DNA from: an uncultured Bacteroidota bacterium
GTDB lineage: Bacteria; Bacteroidota; Bacteroidia; Chitinophagales; Chitinophagaceae
DNA: 64,000 nt
Assembly: GCA_903837525.1 (NCBI GenBank)
Contig: CAILUU010000030.1
Coordinates: forward strand, 1-64,000
Reading direction: 5' to 3'
In this document: positions 54,403 to 62,627 of the stretch, piece by piece
Layout: each line of letters starts with the position of its first letter
Numbering within the stretch: the first letter of the stretch is position 1
Notes under the pieces: generated by a model
What the model was told of the DNA's origin: nothing
Database searches by the model: none
The model's input: the letters and a program-made list of their open reading frames with translations, nothing else
Made by a program: the position numbers and the translations under genes

Positions 54403-55416
54403 ATGGCAACAAAAAAAAAGGCCCTAAAGCCTGTAAAAAAGGCAACCCCAGCTAAAAAAGTAGTAAAGGTTGCTCCAAAAAAAGTGGTAAAAGCTGTTCC
54501 TAAAAAATCAGTAAAGCCAGTAGCTAAAAAAGTAATGGTTACTAAAAAAGTGGTAAAAGCTGTTCCTAAAAAATCAGTAAAGCCAGTAGCTAAAAAAGTA
54601 ATGGTTACTAAAAAAGTGGTAAAAGCTGTTCCTAAAAAATCAGTAAAACCAGTAGCTAAAAAAGTGGCTGTAAAACCAGTTGTTAAAAAAGTAGTAGCTA
54701 TTAAAGCAGCCCCACCAAAGGGAAAAAAGGTAGTAAAGCCAGTTGTAAAAGCACTAGCAAAAAAATCAATAGTTAAAGCTAAGCTAGTAAGTAAACAACC
54801 AATGACAAAAAAGATAGAGGTAAAAAAAGTAATAACAAAGCCAGTAGCCAAAGCTGTGGCAAAAGCAACACCAAAAGTAGTTACCCCAGTAAAACCATCA
54901 ATGCCCGAAAAGGCAAAAGATATTAAAATTGTGCCTGCAAAGCCAGTGGTGTTGCCAAAAATTAATACAAAGACCTCTCGTAAATATCAACCAGATTTTA
55001 TAAAATCGGTTTTGGATCAGCCAAAAGCAGATCCTGGAGCGCTAATTATACGCTACAGCGATAAGGATTTAAATGAGTTTAAAGAATTAATTCAACGTAA
55101 GTTAGAATCGGCAAAAAAAGAGCTAACCTATTTACAAGGATTAATAACACGTAAAGATGAAATGGGTGGTGATAATGATGATGCTAGATATATGACTATG
55201 GAAGATGGAAGTATGAGCATGGAAAGAGAGCAATTAAGTCAAATGGCTAGTCGCCAAATTACCTTTATTGATCATTTGGATAAGGCTATAATGCGTATTC
55301 AAAATAAAACCTACGGGGTATGTCGTGTAACTGGTCGTTTAATTGACAAGGCTCGTTTACGTGCTGTGCCACATGCAACACTTAGCATAGAAGCTAAGAT
55401 GGGGGTTGTACGATAA
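54403..55416 (+). CDS. DksA/TraR-type protein with histone-H1-like Lys/Ala/Pro/Val repeats
   Basis: 337 residues. Residues 1-190 are a basic, low-complexity domain of KKVVKAVPKKSVKPVAKK-type repeats. The C-terminal 125 residues are a DksA/TraR domain: coiled coil (LNEFKELIQRKLESAKKELT), then YGVCRVTGRLIDKARLRAVP and HATLSIEAK. The second cysteine of the zinc site is replaced by Thr-Gly, common in this Bacteroidota family. It probably binds RNA polymerase through the coiled coil and DNA or RNA through the tail; this is inferred. It lies 5 bp after ileS. An lspA gene often follows in relatives but is absent here. Confidence 0.88.
   Translation: MATKKKALKPVKKATPAKKVVKVAPKKVVKAVPKKSVKPVAKKVMVTKKVVKAVPKKSVKPVAKKVMVTKKVVKAVPKKSVKPVAKKVAVKPVVKKVVAIKAAPPKGKKVVKPVVKALAKKSIVKAKLVSKQPMTKKIEVKKVITKPVAKAVAKATPKVVTPVKPSMPEKAKDIKIVPAKPVVLPKINTKTSRKYQPDFIKSVLDQPKADPGALIIRYSDKDLNEFKELIQRKLESAKKELTYLQGLITRKDEMGGDNDDARYMTMEDGSMSMEREQLSQMASRQITFIDHLDKAIMRIQNKTYGVCRVTGRLIDKARLRAVPHATLSIEAKMGVVR
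54484..54668 (+). repeat. 66-bp tandem repeat inside the DksA/TraR-type gene
   Basis: Unit starts at 54484, 54550 and 54616. The first two copies appear identical and the third differs by few bases before diverging. Each unit encodes 22 residues (VVKAVPKKSVKPVAKK then VMVTKK). The near identity implies recent duplication. Confidence 0.9.
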
Positions 55417-55443
55417 AATTAATTTTGAAGAAAAATATAGTTT

Positions 55444-55475
55444 AAGAGAATGATTTATTTCATTCTCTTTTTTGT
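55444..55475 (+). terminator. Terminator behind the DksA/TraR-type gene
   Basis: Perfect 10-bp stem AAGAGAATGA / TCATTCTCTT with a 6-nt loop and T run, 27 bp after the stop. Confidence 0.85.
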
Positions 55476-55592
55476 TAATAAAAGGGAGTATTTTGTAAAA
55501 GAAAATTTTGAATGAGCGATAGCTATTAATCTCTATAATATTTAGCCATATCTTTAACAAATTACGAACAGTTATATACTATGTAACTTAAT

Positions 55593-55936
55593 TTGCAACA
55601 AGCAAAAGAATGGTACCCAAACCAAAATGTTATTCAGCCTTATTTTGATGAACCTTTTTATGTAGGTTTAATATTAACGGTTGCGAATTCGGTTTAGACC
55701 CTTATATGACTGGCATTAAAGAAGGTAGTAATTCAGTTGCTTATTGGAGTGTAAAAAATATAGAAAGCTGTGTTAAAAAATCAATTATTTTAGGTGCCAC
55801 CTTGGTTGAACATGTAAAAGAAGTAGGTGGTGGTATTAAGGTAGCTATTGTAAAAGATTTGTGGAATAACTCCATTGGGTTAATAGAAGAAACTAACTCG
55901 TATTTAATACTCGATAACTTTAATTTGTTTATTTAA
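55593..55936 (+). pseudogene. VOC (glyoxalase-fold) protein pseudogene
   Basis: From 55593 the reading LQQAKEWYPNQNVIQPYFDE, then PFYVG, breaks frame near 55667-55670. In the next frame it continues NINGCEFGLDPYMTGIKEGS, VAYWSVKNIESCVKKSIILG, VKDLWNNSIGLIEETN. One extra T in GGTTTAATATT would restore VGFNINGCEFGL. The N-terminus is also missing: a stop (TAA) lies just upstream of LQQ and no start is found. These are typical vicinal-oxygen-chelate features of small bleomycin-resistance/glyoxalase-like enzymes. The 3' end overlaps hbd by 8 bp. Both defects together suggest a real pseudogene. Confidence 0.75.
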
Positions 55937-56864
55937 ATGATTCACTTACCACCAACTCCTTACTACCAGATGTATACCTATAAAAACCTTCGCCAGTTTT
56001 AACGCCCAATTTACCAGCCATTACCATATTTACTAAAAGTGGGCAAGGGGCATATTTAGGATTACCAAAACCATCATGTAAAACGTTTAAAATACTAAGG
56101 CAAGTATCAAGGCCAATAAAATCGGCTAGTTGTAATGGCCCCATTGGGTGAGCCATTCCAAGCTTCATAACAGTATCAATTTCGGCAACACCAGCAACAC
56201 CTTCAAACAACGTAGTAATAGCTTCATTAATCATGGGCATTAAAATACGGTTAGCCACAAAACCCGGATAATCGTTTACCACACAAGGCACTTTACCTAG
56301 AGTTTTAGTAAGCTCAACAATTGAATTGGTTACCTCTTTACTAGTTGCATAACCATTAATAATTTCTACCAACTTCATTACAGGCACTGGGTTCATAAAG
56401 TGCATACCAATTACACTTTGTGGACATTTTGTAGCAGCTGCAATTTTCGTTATGGATATAGATGATGTGTTGCTGGCTAAAATACAACCTTGTGGTGCTG
56501 CTTCATCTATAGCTTTAAATATTTTAAGTTTTAAGTCAATATTTTCAGTAGCAGCTTCTACAACTAATTGGGCTTTGGCAACTCCTGTAGCAATATCGGT
56601 ATTGGTTGTAATATTATTTAAGGCAGTAATTTTAGCATCTTCAGTAATTGTTCCTTTTGCAATTTGTCTATCAAAATTTTTACCAATAGTTGCAATTGCT
56701 TTTTCTAATTGAGTTGCATTTACATCAATTAAGGTTACACTAAAACCTGCTTGTGCAAATACGTGAGCTATTCCGTTGCCCATTTGCCCTGCACCAATTA
56801 CGGATACATTGCGCCCTCCGCCCCCTAAAGGGGAAACTGAATTAGAATTTGTAGCGTTGCTCAT
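55929..56864 (-). CDS. hbd: 3-hydroxybutyryl-CoA dehydrogenase
   Basis: NAD-dependent oxidation of 3-hydroxybutyryl-CoA to acetoacetyl-CoA. 311 residues. The Rossmann motif is VSVIGAGQMGNGIAHVFAQA; ASNTSSISITKIA, GMHFMNPVPVMKLVEII (catalytic His) and YPGFVANRILMPMINEA follow. The usual N-terminus is about 20 residues shorter: the leader SVSPLGGGGRN is translated from a GC-rich palindromic repeat. gcdH lies 70 bp upstream on the same strand with a second inverted copy in the gap. Together they convert glutaryl-CoA via crotonyl-CoA; the crotonase is not here. Confidence 0.95.
   Translation of the reverse strand: MSNATNSNSVSPLGGGGRNVSVIGAGQMGNGIAHVFAQAGFSVTLIDVNATQLEKAIATIGKNFDRQIAKGTITEDAKITALNNITTNTDIATGVAKAQLVVEAATENIDLKLKIFKAIDEAAPQGCILASNTSSISITKIAAATKCPQSVIGMHFMNPVPVMKLVEIINGYATSKEVTNSIVELTKTLGKVPCVVNDYPGFVANRILMPMINEAITTLFEGVAGVAEIDTVMKLGMAHPMGPLQLADFIGLDTCLSILNVLHDGFGNPKYAPCPLLVNMVMAGKLGVKTGEGFYRYTSGSKELVVSESFK
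56811..56839 (-). repeat. GC-rich palindromic repeat inside the hbd 5' end
   Basis: On the minus strand CAGTTTCCCCTTTAGGGGGC then GGAGGGCGC, read in frame as VSPLGGGGR. It forms a head-to-head pair with 56907-56933. Confidence 0.7.
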
Positions 56865-56906
56865 TATTTATAAAAAATTTATTTTTTGGTTATGATGGTA
56901 GTATCT

Positions 56907-56933
56907 AAGTTCCCCTTTAGGGAGCAGGGGTTT
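56907..56933 (+). repeat. GC-rich palindromic repeat at the gcdH stop
   Basis: AAGTTCCCCTTTAGGGAGCA then GGGGTTT, one base from the gcdH stop codon. It is the opposing arm of the pair with 56811-56839. Confidence 0.7.
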
Positions 56934-56934
56934 C

Positions 56935-58122
56935 TTACTTAAACGCATTCATCCCCGTTACATCCATCCCAGTTATCAATAAATGAATATCATGTGTACC
57001 CTCGTACGTAATTACACTTTCTAAATTCATCATGTGTCGCATAACACTGTATTCGCCTGTAATGCCCATTCCGCCAAGCATTTGCCTAGCATCTCTACAT
57101 ATATTAGTAGCTACTTCACAAGCATTACGCTTTGCCATGCTTACTTGTGCCGGGGTAACTTTTCCTTCATTCATCAACACACCTAAACGCCAATTTAATA
57201 ATTGTGCTTTGGTAATTTCGGTAACCATTTCGGCCAATTTTTTTTGTTGAAGTTGAAAGCCACCAATAGGTTTTCCAAACTGAACTCTTTCTTTACTATA
57301 TTCTAAAGCTGTTTGGTAGCAATCCATTGCAGCACCAATAGTACCCCAGGCAATTCCAAATCTAGCTTTTGTTAAACAACCTAATGGTCCTTTTAATCCT
57401 TTTACGTTTGGTAAAATATTTGCCTTTGGTACTTTTACATTATCAAAAACTAATTCGCCTGTAGCACTGGCACGTAAACTCCATTTGCCATGTGTAGTTG
57501 GGGTACTAAAACCTTCCATACCACGTTCTACAATTATGCCTTGTATTTCATTGTTTTCATTATGAGCCCACACCACTGCAACTTGTGCAAAAGGGGCATT
57601 ACTAATCCACATTTTTGCTCCATTTAAAATAACATACTCGTCGCCGTTATCTTTAATATTGGTAAGCATTGATGAGGGATCGCTACCATGGTTTGGTTCT
57701 GTTAACCCAAAACAACCAAGCCATTCGCCACTAGCTAATTTTGGTAAATATTTATTTCGTTGCTCTTCATTACCATATTGATAAATAGGAAACATAACTA
57801 AACTTCCTTGTACACTTGCAGTGCTACGTACACCACTATCGCCACGTTCAAGCTCTTGCATCATTAACCCGTAGCTAATATAATCTAACCCACCACAGCC
57901 GTATTGAGTTGGTAATGTAGGGCCAAAAACACCCAACTCTCCCATTTGCTGTACAATTTGTTGCGGAAACTCTGCCCGTTGTGCATAGTCTTCTATTATA
58001 GGGCTAATTTCTTTTTTAACATAATTGCGAACGGTTTCTCTTATTAACTTATGTTCTTCAGTTAATAAATCATCTACATTAAAATAATCCGGACTTTGAA
58101 ATAAATCTGTTTTAGCAGCCAT
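56935..58122 (-). CDS. gcdH: Glutaryl-CoA dehydrogenase (acyl-CoA dehydrogenase family)
   Basis: An FAD enzyme of 395 residues that oxidises and decarboxylates glutaryl-CoA to crotonyl-CoA. SGVRSTASVQGSLVMFPIYQ, WLGCFGLTEPNHGSDPSSML, MWISNAPFAQVAVVWA, RVQFGKPIGGFQLQQKKLA and the catalytic Glu in ITYEGTHDIHLL followed by GMDVTGMNAF are closer to glutaryl-CoA dehydrogenases than to short-chain acyl-CoA dehydrogenases. The Arg in RSTASVQ is the substrate-carboxylate-binding position. It lies upstream of hbd in the same unit. The tryptophan or lysine degradation role is inferred. Confidence 0.88.
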   Translation of the reverse strand: MAAKTDLFQSPDYFNVDDLLTEEHKLIRETVRNYVKKEISPIIEDYAQRAEFPQQIVQQMGELGVFGPTLPTQYGCGGLDYISYGLMMQELERGDSGVRSTASVQGSLVMFPIYQYGNEEQRNKYLPKLASGEWLGCFGLTEPNHGSDPSSMLTNIKDNGDEYVILNGAKMWISNAPFAQVAVVWAHNENNEIQGIIVERGMEGFSTPTTHGKWSLRASATGELVFDNVKVPKANILPNVKGLKGPLGCLTKARFGIAWGTIGAAMDCYQTALEYSKERVQFGKPIGGFQLQQKKLAEMVTEITKAQLLNWRLGVLMNEGKVTPAQVSMAKRNACEVATNICRDARQMLGGMGITGEYSVMRHMMNLESVITYEGTHDIHLLITGMDVTGMNAFK

Positions 58123-58154
58123 TTTTTTATTTTTTTTGAGTATTCTGTCTGGTG

Positions 58155-58162
58155 CAAAGATA
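58155..58162 (-). promoter_or_regulatory. -7 promoter box of gcdH-hbd
   Basis: TATCTTTG on the minus strand, a perfect TAnnTTTG match, 32 nt before the gcdH ATG. Confidence 0.65.
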
Positions 58163-58221
58163 ACCCCAAATTAGCCTTAAATAATATTTTGTACTTTCAT
58201 TTTTACTATGACGATATTTTA

Positions 58222-58378
58222 AAAAATTAGCCAACTCGTTTTATTTTTTATACTTGCGTTAATACTTAGCGGTATTACTGCTTTTCCGGTAGAAACTGAA
58301 TTGAAATGGTTGCTTAACTGCCTTAGTTTAACACCCTTGCTAATTTTTAGGCGAATAATTCAACAAGTGGAAAGCTAA
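58222..58378 (+). pseudogene. Truncated membrane-protein remnant
   Basis: The plus strand reads KISQLVLFFILALILSGITA, then FPVETELKWLLN, then a degenerate hydrophobic tail to a stop at 58378. This matches my memory of the N-terminus of a conserved multi-pass Bacteroidota membrane protein. There is no start in frame, and the remainder is absent. The following bases to about 58560 read as an unidentified polar frame (NYEKVKNCNDSVWACKVKIK). This 480-bp gap looks like gene debris. Confidence 0.5.
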
Positions 58379-58604
58379 CTACGAAAAGGTTAAAAATTGT
58401 AATGATAGTGTGTGGGCTTGTAAAGTAAAAATAAAATCTAGCTTGGGAAATATTGTAATAGGGCAACCCACAGTCGAAGAAATTAAAGAAGATAAAAAGA
58501 TGGGCAACCAGGTAAATGGTAGGACGACCAAGACAATGTGGTATAAATAAATTATAGCCAATAAGAATAAACAACAAATAGGTTTTCATTCGTAAATTTA
58601 TACA

Positions 58605-59198
58605 ATGAAAACCTATTTAGCTTTAGGAGACAGTTATACAATTGGAGAAAAAGTTTTGGTGGAAGAAAATTTCCCCAACAAAACAGTGGCTTTATTAAAT
58701 GGCAAATTATCAATTCCACAAATTATTGCCACTACAGGTTGGACAACCGATGAATTAGATGCTGCGATTACTGCTGCAAATATTACTACTACATTCGATA
58801 TTGTTTCGTTACTTATTGGTGTGAATAATCAGTACAGAGAACGAACAGTAAATAATTTTGAAATTGAATTTGAACATTTACTGCAAAGGGCCATTGCATT
58901 TGCAAATAATAATTCAACACATGTAGTTGTTTTAAGCATACCCGATTGGGGTGTTACTCCATTTGCCGAAGGTAGAGATAGAGAAAAAATAGCTAGAGAA
59001 ATTGATGCCTATAATTTAGTTTGTAAAATAGCTGCACAAAAATTTAATACCCATTTTATTGATATTACAACAGCCCAACGTTTAGATGGAAATAAGGAAG
59101 AGTTTTTAGCAGCAGATAAATTACACCCAAGTGGCAAAGAGTATACAAAATGGGCAAAAAGATTAGTTGAAAAAATTAATGAGATTCATTCTTTCTAA
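58605..59198 (+). CDS. SGNH/GDSL-family hydrolase
   Basis: 197 residues. Block I YLALGDSYTIGEKV holds the catalytic Ser, block III is LLIGVNNQYR (Gly and Asn), and block V DKLHPSGKEYTKWA holds the Asp-x-x-His pair. There is no signal peptide, so it is probably a cytoplasmic esterase, lipase or acyl-hydrolase. The substrate is unknown. Its 3' end overlaps the convergent thioredoxin-like gene by 23 bp. Confidence 0.88.
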   Translation: MKTYLALGDSYTIGEKVLVEENFPNKTVALLNGKLSIPQIIATTGWTTDELDAAITAANITTTFDIVSLLIGVNNQYRERTVNNFEIEFEHLLQRAIAFANNNSTHVVVLSIPDWGVTPFAEGRDREKIAREIDAYNLVCKIAAQKFNTHFIDITTAQRLDGNKEEFLAADKLHPSGKEYTKWAKRLVEKINEIHSF

Positions 59199-59697
59199 AT
59201 CTTTCGGTAATAACACTTAACCCTTTCTCGTCAATTTTTGATGTTTTAGTCAGTAAAGCAATAAAAGCAGCCACTTCCTTTTCACTTGCAGGACATCCCA
59301 TATTTGAGCCATTAAAAAAACTATCGCCTATTAAATTCCCTTTATTATCTAAAATAACAAAGAAAGGGAGACCTTCTTTAGTTCCTTTATATTTTTCTAA
59401 AAAGACATCTGCACCGGGGTTCTCTAAATTTTTCTTCTCTTTACTTTCTTGAACAACTAAATGTGTGATTACAAAATTTTCATCAAAATATTTTTTTGTG
59501 GTTACATCATTTAATGAAGCATCCAAGCGTTTGCACCAACCACACCAACTGGCATGAAAAATAACAAACACATTTTTATTTTCTACTTTAGCCTTAATAT
59601 AAGCTTTTTGTAAAATTGTATCTGTAGTTTTAGGAGCTTGCGCATGTAATAAAACCCCACTTATTAGTAAAACGATACTTGCAAAAATCTTTTTCAT
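59176..59697 (-). CDS. Secreted thioredoxin-fold protein
   Basis: 173 residues. A signal peptide (KIFASIVLLISGVLLHAQ) is followed by a thioredoxin fold with active site FHASWCGWCKRLDASL and the cis-Pro region in GLPFFVILDNKGNLIG. CGWC is the usual variant of DUF255/thioredoxin_7-like Bacteroidota proteins that probably act in periplasmic disulfide exchange. It is separated from pyrF by 29 bp on the same strand, and may be at the end of the ridA-kynU-kmo-paiB-pyrF transcript. Confidence 0.86.
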   Translation of the reverse strand: MKKIFASIVLLISGVLLHAQAPKTTDTILQKAYIKAKVENKNVFVIFHASWCGWCKRLDASLNDVTTKKYFDENFVITHLVVQESKEKKNLENPGADVFLEKYKGTKEGLPFFVILDNKGNLIGDSFFNGSNMGCPASEKEVAAFIALLTKTSKIDEKGLSVITERFRKNESH

Positions 59698-59726
59698 GTT
59701 TTTTTCTAAATGTACAGCTAAATAGC

Positions 59727-60560
59727 CTAATGTTTTGCTAAATAAGTAGCCATTTCTGTTTGATATTGAATAGCAATTGCTTTAGCCTCCTCTGCAAAAT
59801 CTTCGCCTTCGCTAGCATAAATTATAGCACGACTTGCATTTACTAACAGCCCGCAATCTTTATTCATACCGTATTTACTCACTTCTTGTAAACTTCCTCC
59901 TTGAAAACCAACACCCGGTACCAATAAAAAATGATTAGGAATAATGCCTCGTATATTTTCTAATTCTGTGGCTTGTGTAGCACCGGTAACAAACATTAAA
60001 TTATTTTCGTTGCCCCATTTACTAACCGTATCTAAAACTTTTTCGTAAAGAAATTCGCTTCGTAAATGTAGTTCATTACCATTTTGAATTTTCAATAATT
60101 CAAAATCGGCAGCCCCCTTATTACTCGTTAGGCCAAGTACAATGGTCCATTTATTTTCATATTCTAAAAATGGCCGTATACTATCTTCACCCATATAGGG
60201 TGCTACAGTTATTGCATCAAAATTCATATTTTCAAAAAAAGCTTTGGCATACTGACTACTTGTGTTTCCAATATCTCCACGTTTTGCATCGGCAATTTTA
60301 AAATGCGTAGTTGGGATATAGTCCACCGTTTGCATCATTGCTTCCCAACCTTTAATGCCCATGGCTTCGTAAAAAGCAGTATTAATTTTATAGCTCACAC
60401 AAAAGTCTTTTGTAGAATCTATTATTGCTTTATTAAATTCGAAAACAGCATTGGGCTTGCCTTGTAAGTGTTTGGGGAGTTTAGTTTCATCTGTATCTAA
60501 CCCAACACATAAGTACGTTTTTTTTTGTTGTATTTGTTCTACTAATGTTTTTCGATTCAT
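59727..60560 (-). CDS. pyrF: Orotidine 5'-phosphate decarboxylase
   Basis: It converts OMP to UMP. 277 residues, the long type 2 form. It has YLCVGLDTDETKLPKHLQGK near the N-terminus, the catalytic motif HFKIADAKRGDIGNTSSQYA (D-x-K-x-x-D), VTVAPYMGEDSI, FVTGATQATELENIRG, FLLVPGVGFQGG and LVNASRAIIYA. Unusually, it sits directly downstream of the kynurenine-pathway genes; pyrimidine genes are otherwise absent here. Confidence 0.95.
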   Translation of the reverse strand: MNRKTLVEQIQQKKTYLCVGLDTDETKLPKHLQGKPNAVFEFNKAIIDSTKDFCVSYKINTAFYEAMGIKGWEAMMQTVDYIPTTHFKIADAKRGDIGNTSSQYAKAFFENMNFDAITVAPYMGEDSIRPFLEYENKWTIVLGLTSNKGAADFELLKIQNGNELHLRSEFLYEKVLDTVSKWGNENNLMFVTGATQATELENIRGIIPNHFLLVPGVGFQGGSLQEVSKYGMNKDCGLLVNASRAIIYASEGEDFAEEAKAIAIQYQTEMATYLAKH

Positions 60561-60564
60561 ATGC

Positions 60565-61179
60565 TTATTTTAACAATGCTTTCATTTTTGCTGCAATATA
60601 ATTATCTCCAGTCAAATTTCTTAATCGTAATTGTGCAATAATATTTTTTTGTTCGGCTATAGATTTGTTTTGACTTAGTTTAAAAACACCTTGTAAATCT
60701 TCTACTTTAATACTAAAACCAACAATGGCTTTTACCATAGTATTTATATATTCATCACTTATGTTTTTGAACCCAGCCGCACTATTTGAATCAATATGCT
60801 TTTCAGTTATTTTTTTAACGGCTGCATAAGTTCCAGCTTCATCTGTAAATTTTAGTTGCCCTTTTGCATGCACAGAAATATAATTTATAGTACTGCCTTG
60901 TGCCGGCTCGGCGTACCAGTTAGCATCTATATATGCATGTGGGCTGTTAAAAATAACCAACACATTTTTGTTTTTTTCAAATGCTAAATGGTGGTCTGTC
61001 TTACGCATTAAATGACCACTTAAATATAAGGTGTTATTTTCTTCAACTATCTCTAAGGGTATTTGGGTAGCTATAGGAAAATTAGCTCCAATACCAGTTA
61101 TTAGTGCAAATGGAATTTCATTAGCAAATGCAATTAACGTTTTTCTATCATCAATTGTATAGTGCGGTAGTTTATGCAT
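60565..61179 (-). CDS. PaiB-like FMN-binding protein
   Basis: 204 residues. FALITGIGANFPIATQIPLE, HLMRKTDHHLAFE, VLVIFNSPHAYIDANWYAEP and YISVHAKGQLKF match the PaiB family (annotated as FMN-binding negative transcriptional regulator, flavin-reductase-like split-barrel fold). There is no DNA-binding domain, so a regulatory role is doubtful. Position between kmo (29 bp) and pyrF (4 bp) suggests cotranscription. Confidence 0.88.
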   Translation of the reverse strand: MHKLPHYTIDDRKTLIAFANEIPFALITGIGANFPIATQIPLEIVEENNTLYLSGHLMRKTDHHLAFEKNKNVLVIFNSPHAYIDANWYAEPAQGSTINYISVHAKGQLKFTDEAGTYAAVKKITEKHIDSNSAAGFKNISDEYINTMVKAIVGFSIKVEDLQGVFKLSQNKSIAEQKNIIAQLRLRNLTGDNYIAAKMKALLK

Positions 61180-61208
61180 TTTAAATTTTTATTACTTATA
61201 CTTTTCTC

Positions 61209-62594
61209 TTATGCCTTACTAGTTTTATTAAATTTTAAAAGCGATAATATTTTTTCTTCGGTCACTTCCTCTTGCCAGTTTGTTTCAATATCTTTTATCT
61301 TCATCACCTCATCCATTATTGCTTGTTGCTTAATACTATTTTTTAAGGCATCGCTATATCTTATTTTCGGACTAAAGGTTACTTGGCTGTAAGCAGGAGT
61401 CCACATTTCAGGATATTTTTTACTAAATGCAGCTTCTATTTTTTTCTGTAATAAAAATATAGGGTCGCCAACCTTATCCCTCATTTCTACAAAATTATTT
61501 AAGGCTAATTCTGCAATGGCATCTCCATCTGGTTTTCGTAAGGCTTGGTATTCATCTAAAATTAATTTCCAATTTACCTGTCCGTTTGGCAGGTCTTCCA
61601 TATGTTTATCTATCAAACTATTTAATACCAAACAATCTTCAAATCCACAATTCATTCCTTGTCCAAAAAAGGGTACAATAGCATGAGCAGCATCACCAAT
61701 TAAAGCAAACTTATCATCCCTTATCCAAGGAAAACATTTTACGGTAACTAAGGAAGAAGTTGGATTTGTAAAAAAATCTTCTTCTAAGGTTGGCATCAAA
61801 CTAGCAACATTTGTAAATGTTTTTTCAAAAAATAGTTTTACTTTTTCCTTTGTTGTTAAGGTATTAAAACTTGGCTCGCCTTCAAAAGGAAAAAATAAGG
61901 TGCAAGTAAAACTTCCGTCCATATTAGGTAAGGCTATCATCATATAGTTTCCCCTTGGCCAAATATGTAGTGCATCTTTATCTAATAAATATTCGCCATT
62001 GGCACCAGCTGGTATAGTTAATTCTTTATAGCCAAAATCAATATAATGTTGTTGATATTGAAAGCGGTTATGCTGTAATTGGTGGGTAAGCCTTGCAGCA
62101 GAGTAGGAGCCATCGCTACCAAAAGTGAGTGGTGATTGGTGAGTAGTGAGATGTTGAGAAACCTCATTTATAAAATGAATTTCATTTTTCTTAAAATCAA
62201 TATGGTCACATTTTTCATTAAAATTAATTTGCACACCATTTGCTTCGGCTAAGTCAATTAATTTTCTATTTAAATCGCCTCTACTAACAGAGTTTATAAA
62301 TTGCCCCTCTGCTCCATAAGCTTGATAAGCATTTGAGCCATCTGCATTATGTATATATCTTCCATGCATTGGGATAGCAATTTTTTTTACTTCTTCCATA
62401 ATGCCTACTTCTTCTAAGGCTTTTATTCCTCTATCGCTTAAAGCTAAATTTATGCTTCTACCAGCAGCCACCGTTGCTTTACGCATATCGCCCCGGCGTT
62501 CGTAAATAGTTACATCGTAACCTCTCTTTTTTAAATAAATAGAAAGAAGGGAACCTACAAGCCCAGCACCAATTATTGTTATTTCTTTTTTCAT
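61209..62594 (-). CDS. kmo: Kynurenine 3-monooxygenase
   Basis: An FAD/NADPH monooxygenase converting kynurenine to 3-hydroxykynurenine. 461 residues: dinucleotide motif ITIIGAGLVGSLLSIYLKKR, ATVAAGRSINLALSDRGIKA, DG motif FGSDGSYSAARLTHQ, GD motif FALIGDAAHAIVPFFGQGMN and CGFEDCLVL. Two segments look repeat-derived: SQHLTTHQSPLT (encoded by a GTGAGTGGTGATTGGTGAG-like quasi-repeat at 62125-62158) just before the DG motif, and DLPNGQ, encoded by a CCTGTC/GGCAGG palindrome at 61577-61593. The C-terminal region is intact. Confidence 0.96.
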   Translation of the reverse strand: MKKEITIIGAGLVGSLLSIYLKKRGYDVTIYERRGDMRKATVAAGRSINLALSDRGIKALEEVGIMEEVKKIAIPMHGRYIHNADGSNAYQAYGAEGQFINSVSRGDLNRKLIDLAEANGVQINFNEKCDHIDFKKNEIHFINEVSQHLTTHQSPLTFGSDGSYSAARLTHQLQHNRFQYQQHYIDFGYKELTIPAGANGEYLLDKDALHIWPRGNYMMIALPNMDGSFTCTLFFPFEGEPSFNTLTTKEKVKLFFEKTFTNVASLMPTLEEDFFTNPTSSLVTVKCFPWIRDDKFALIGDAAHAIVPFFGQGMNCGFEDCLVLNSLIDKHMEDLPNGQVNWKLILDEYQALRKPDGDAIAELALNNFVEMRDKVGDPIFLLQKKIEAAFSKKYPEMWTPAYSQVTFSPKIRYSDALKNSIKQQAIMDEVMKIKDIETNWQEEVTEEKILSLLKFNKTSKA

Positions 62595-62627
62595 AGCAAA
62601 CCCAAAAAGGGTTTTTATTTTAAAAAA

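Noticed and set aside
54366-54851. 161-residue hydrophobic minus-strand frame rich in Phe and Thr
   Set aside because: It is the antisense of the Lys-rich tandem repeat; its apparent membrane character is the complement of AAA/GTA codons.
62125-62158. GTGAGTGGTGATTGGTGAGT-like quasi-repeat in kmo as another inserted repeat
   Set aside because: The encoded SQHLTTHQSPLT occupies a variable segment of normal length before the FGSDG motif, so it could be substitution rather than insertion; kept only as a note in the gene entry.
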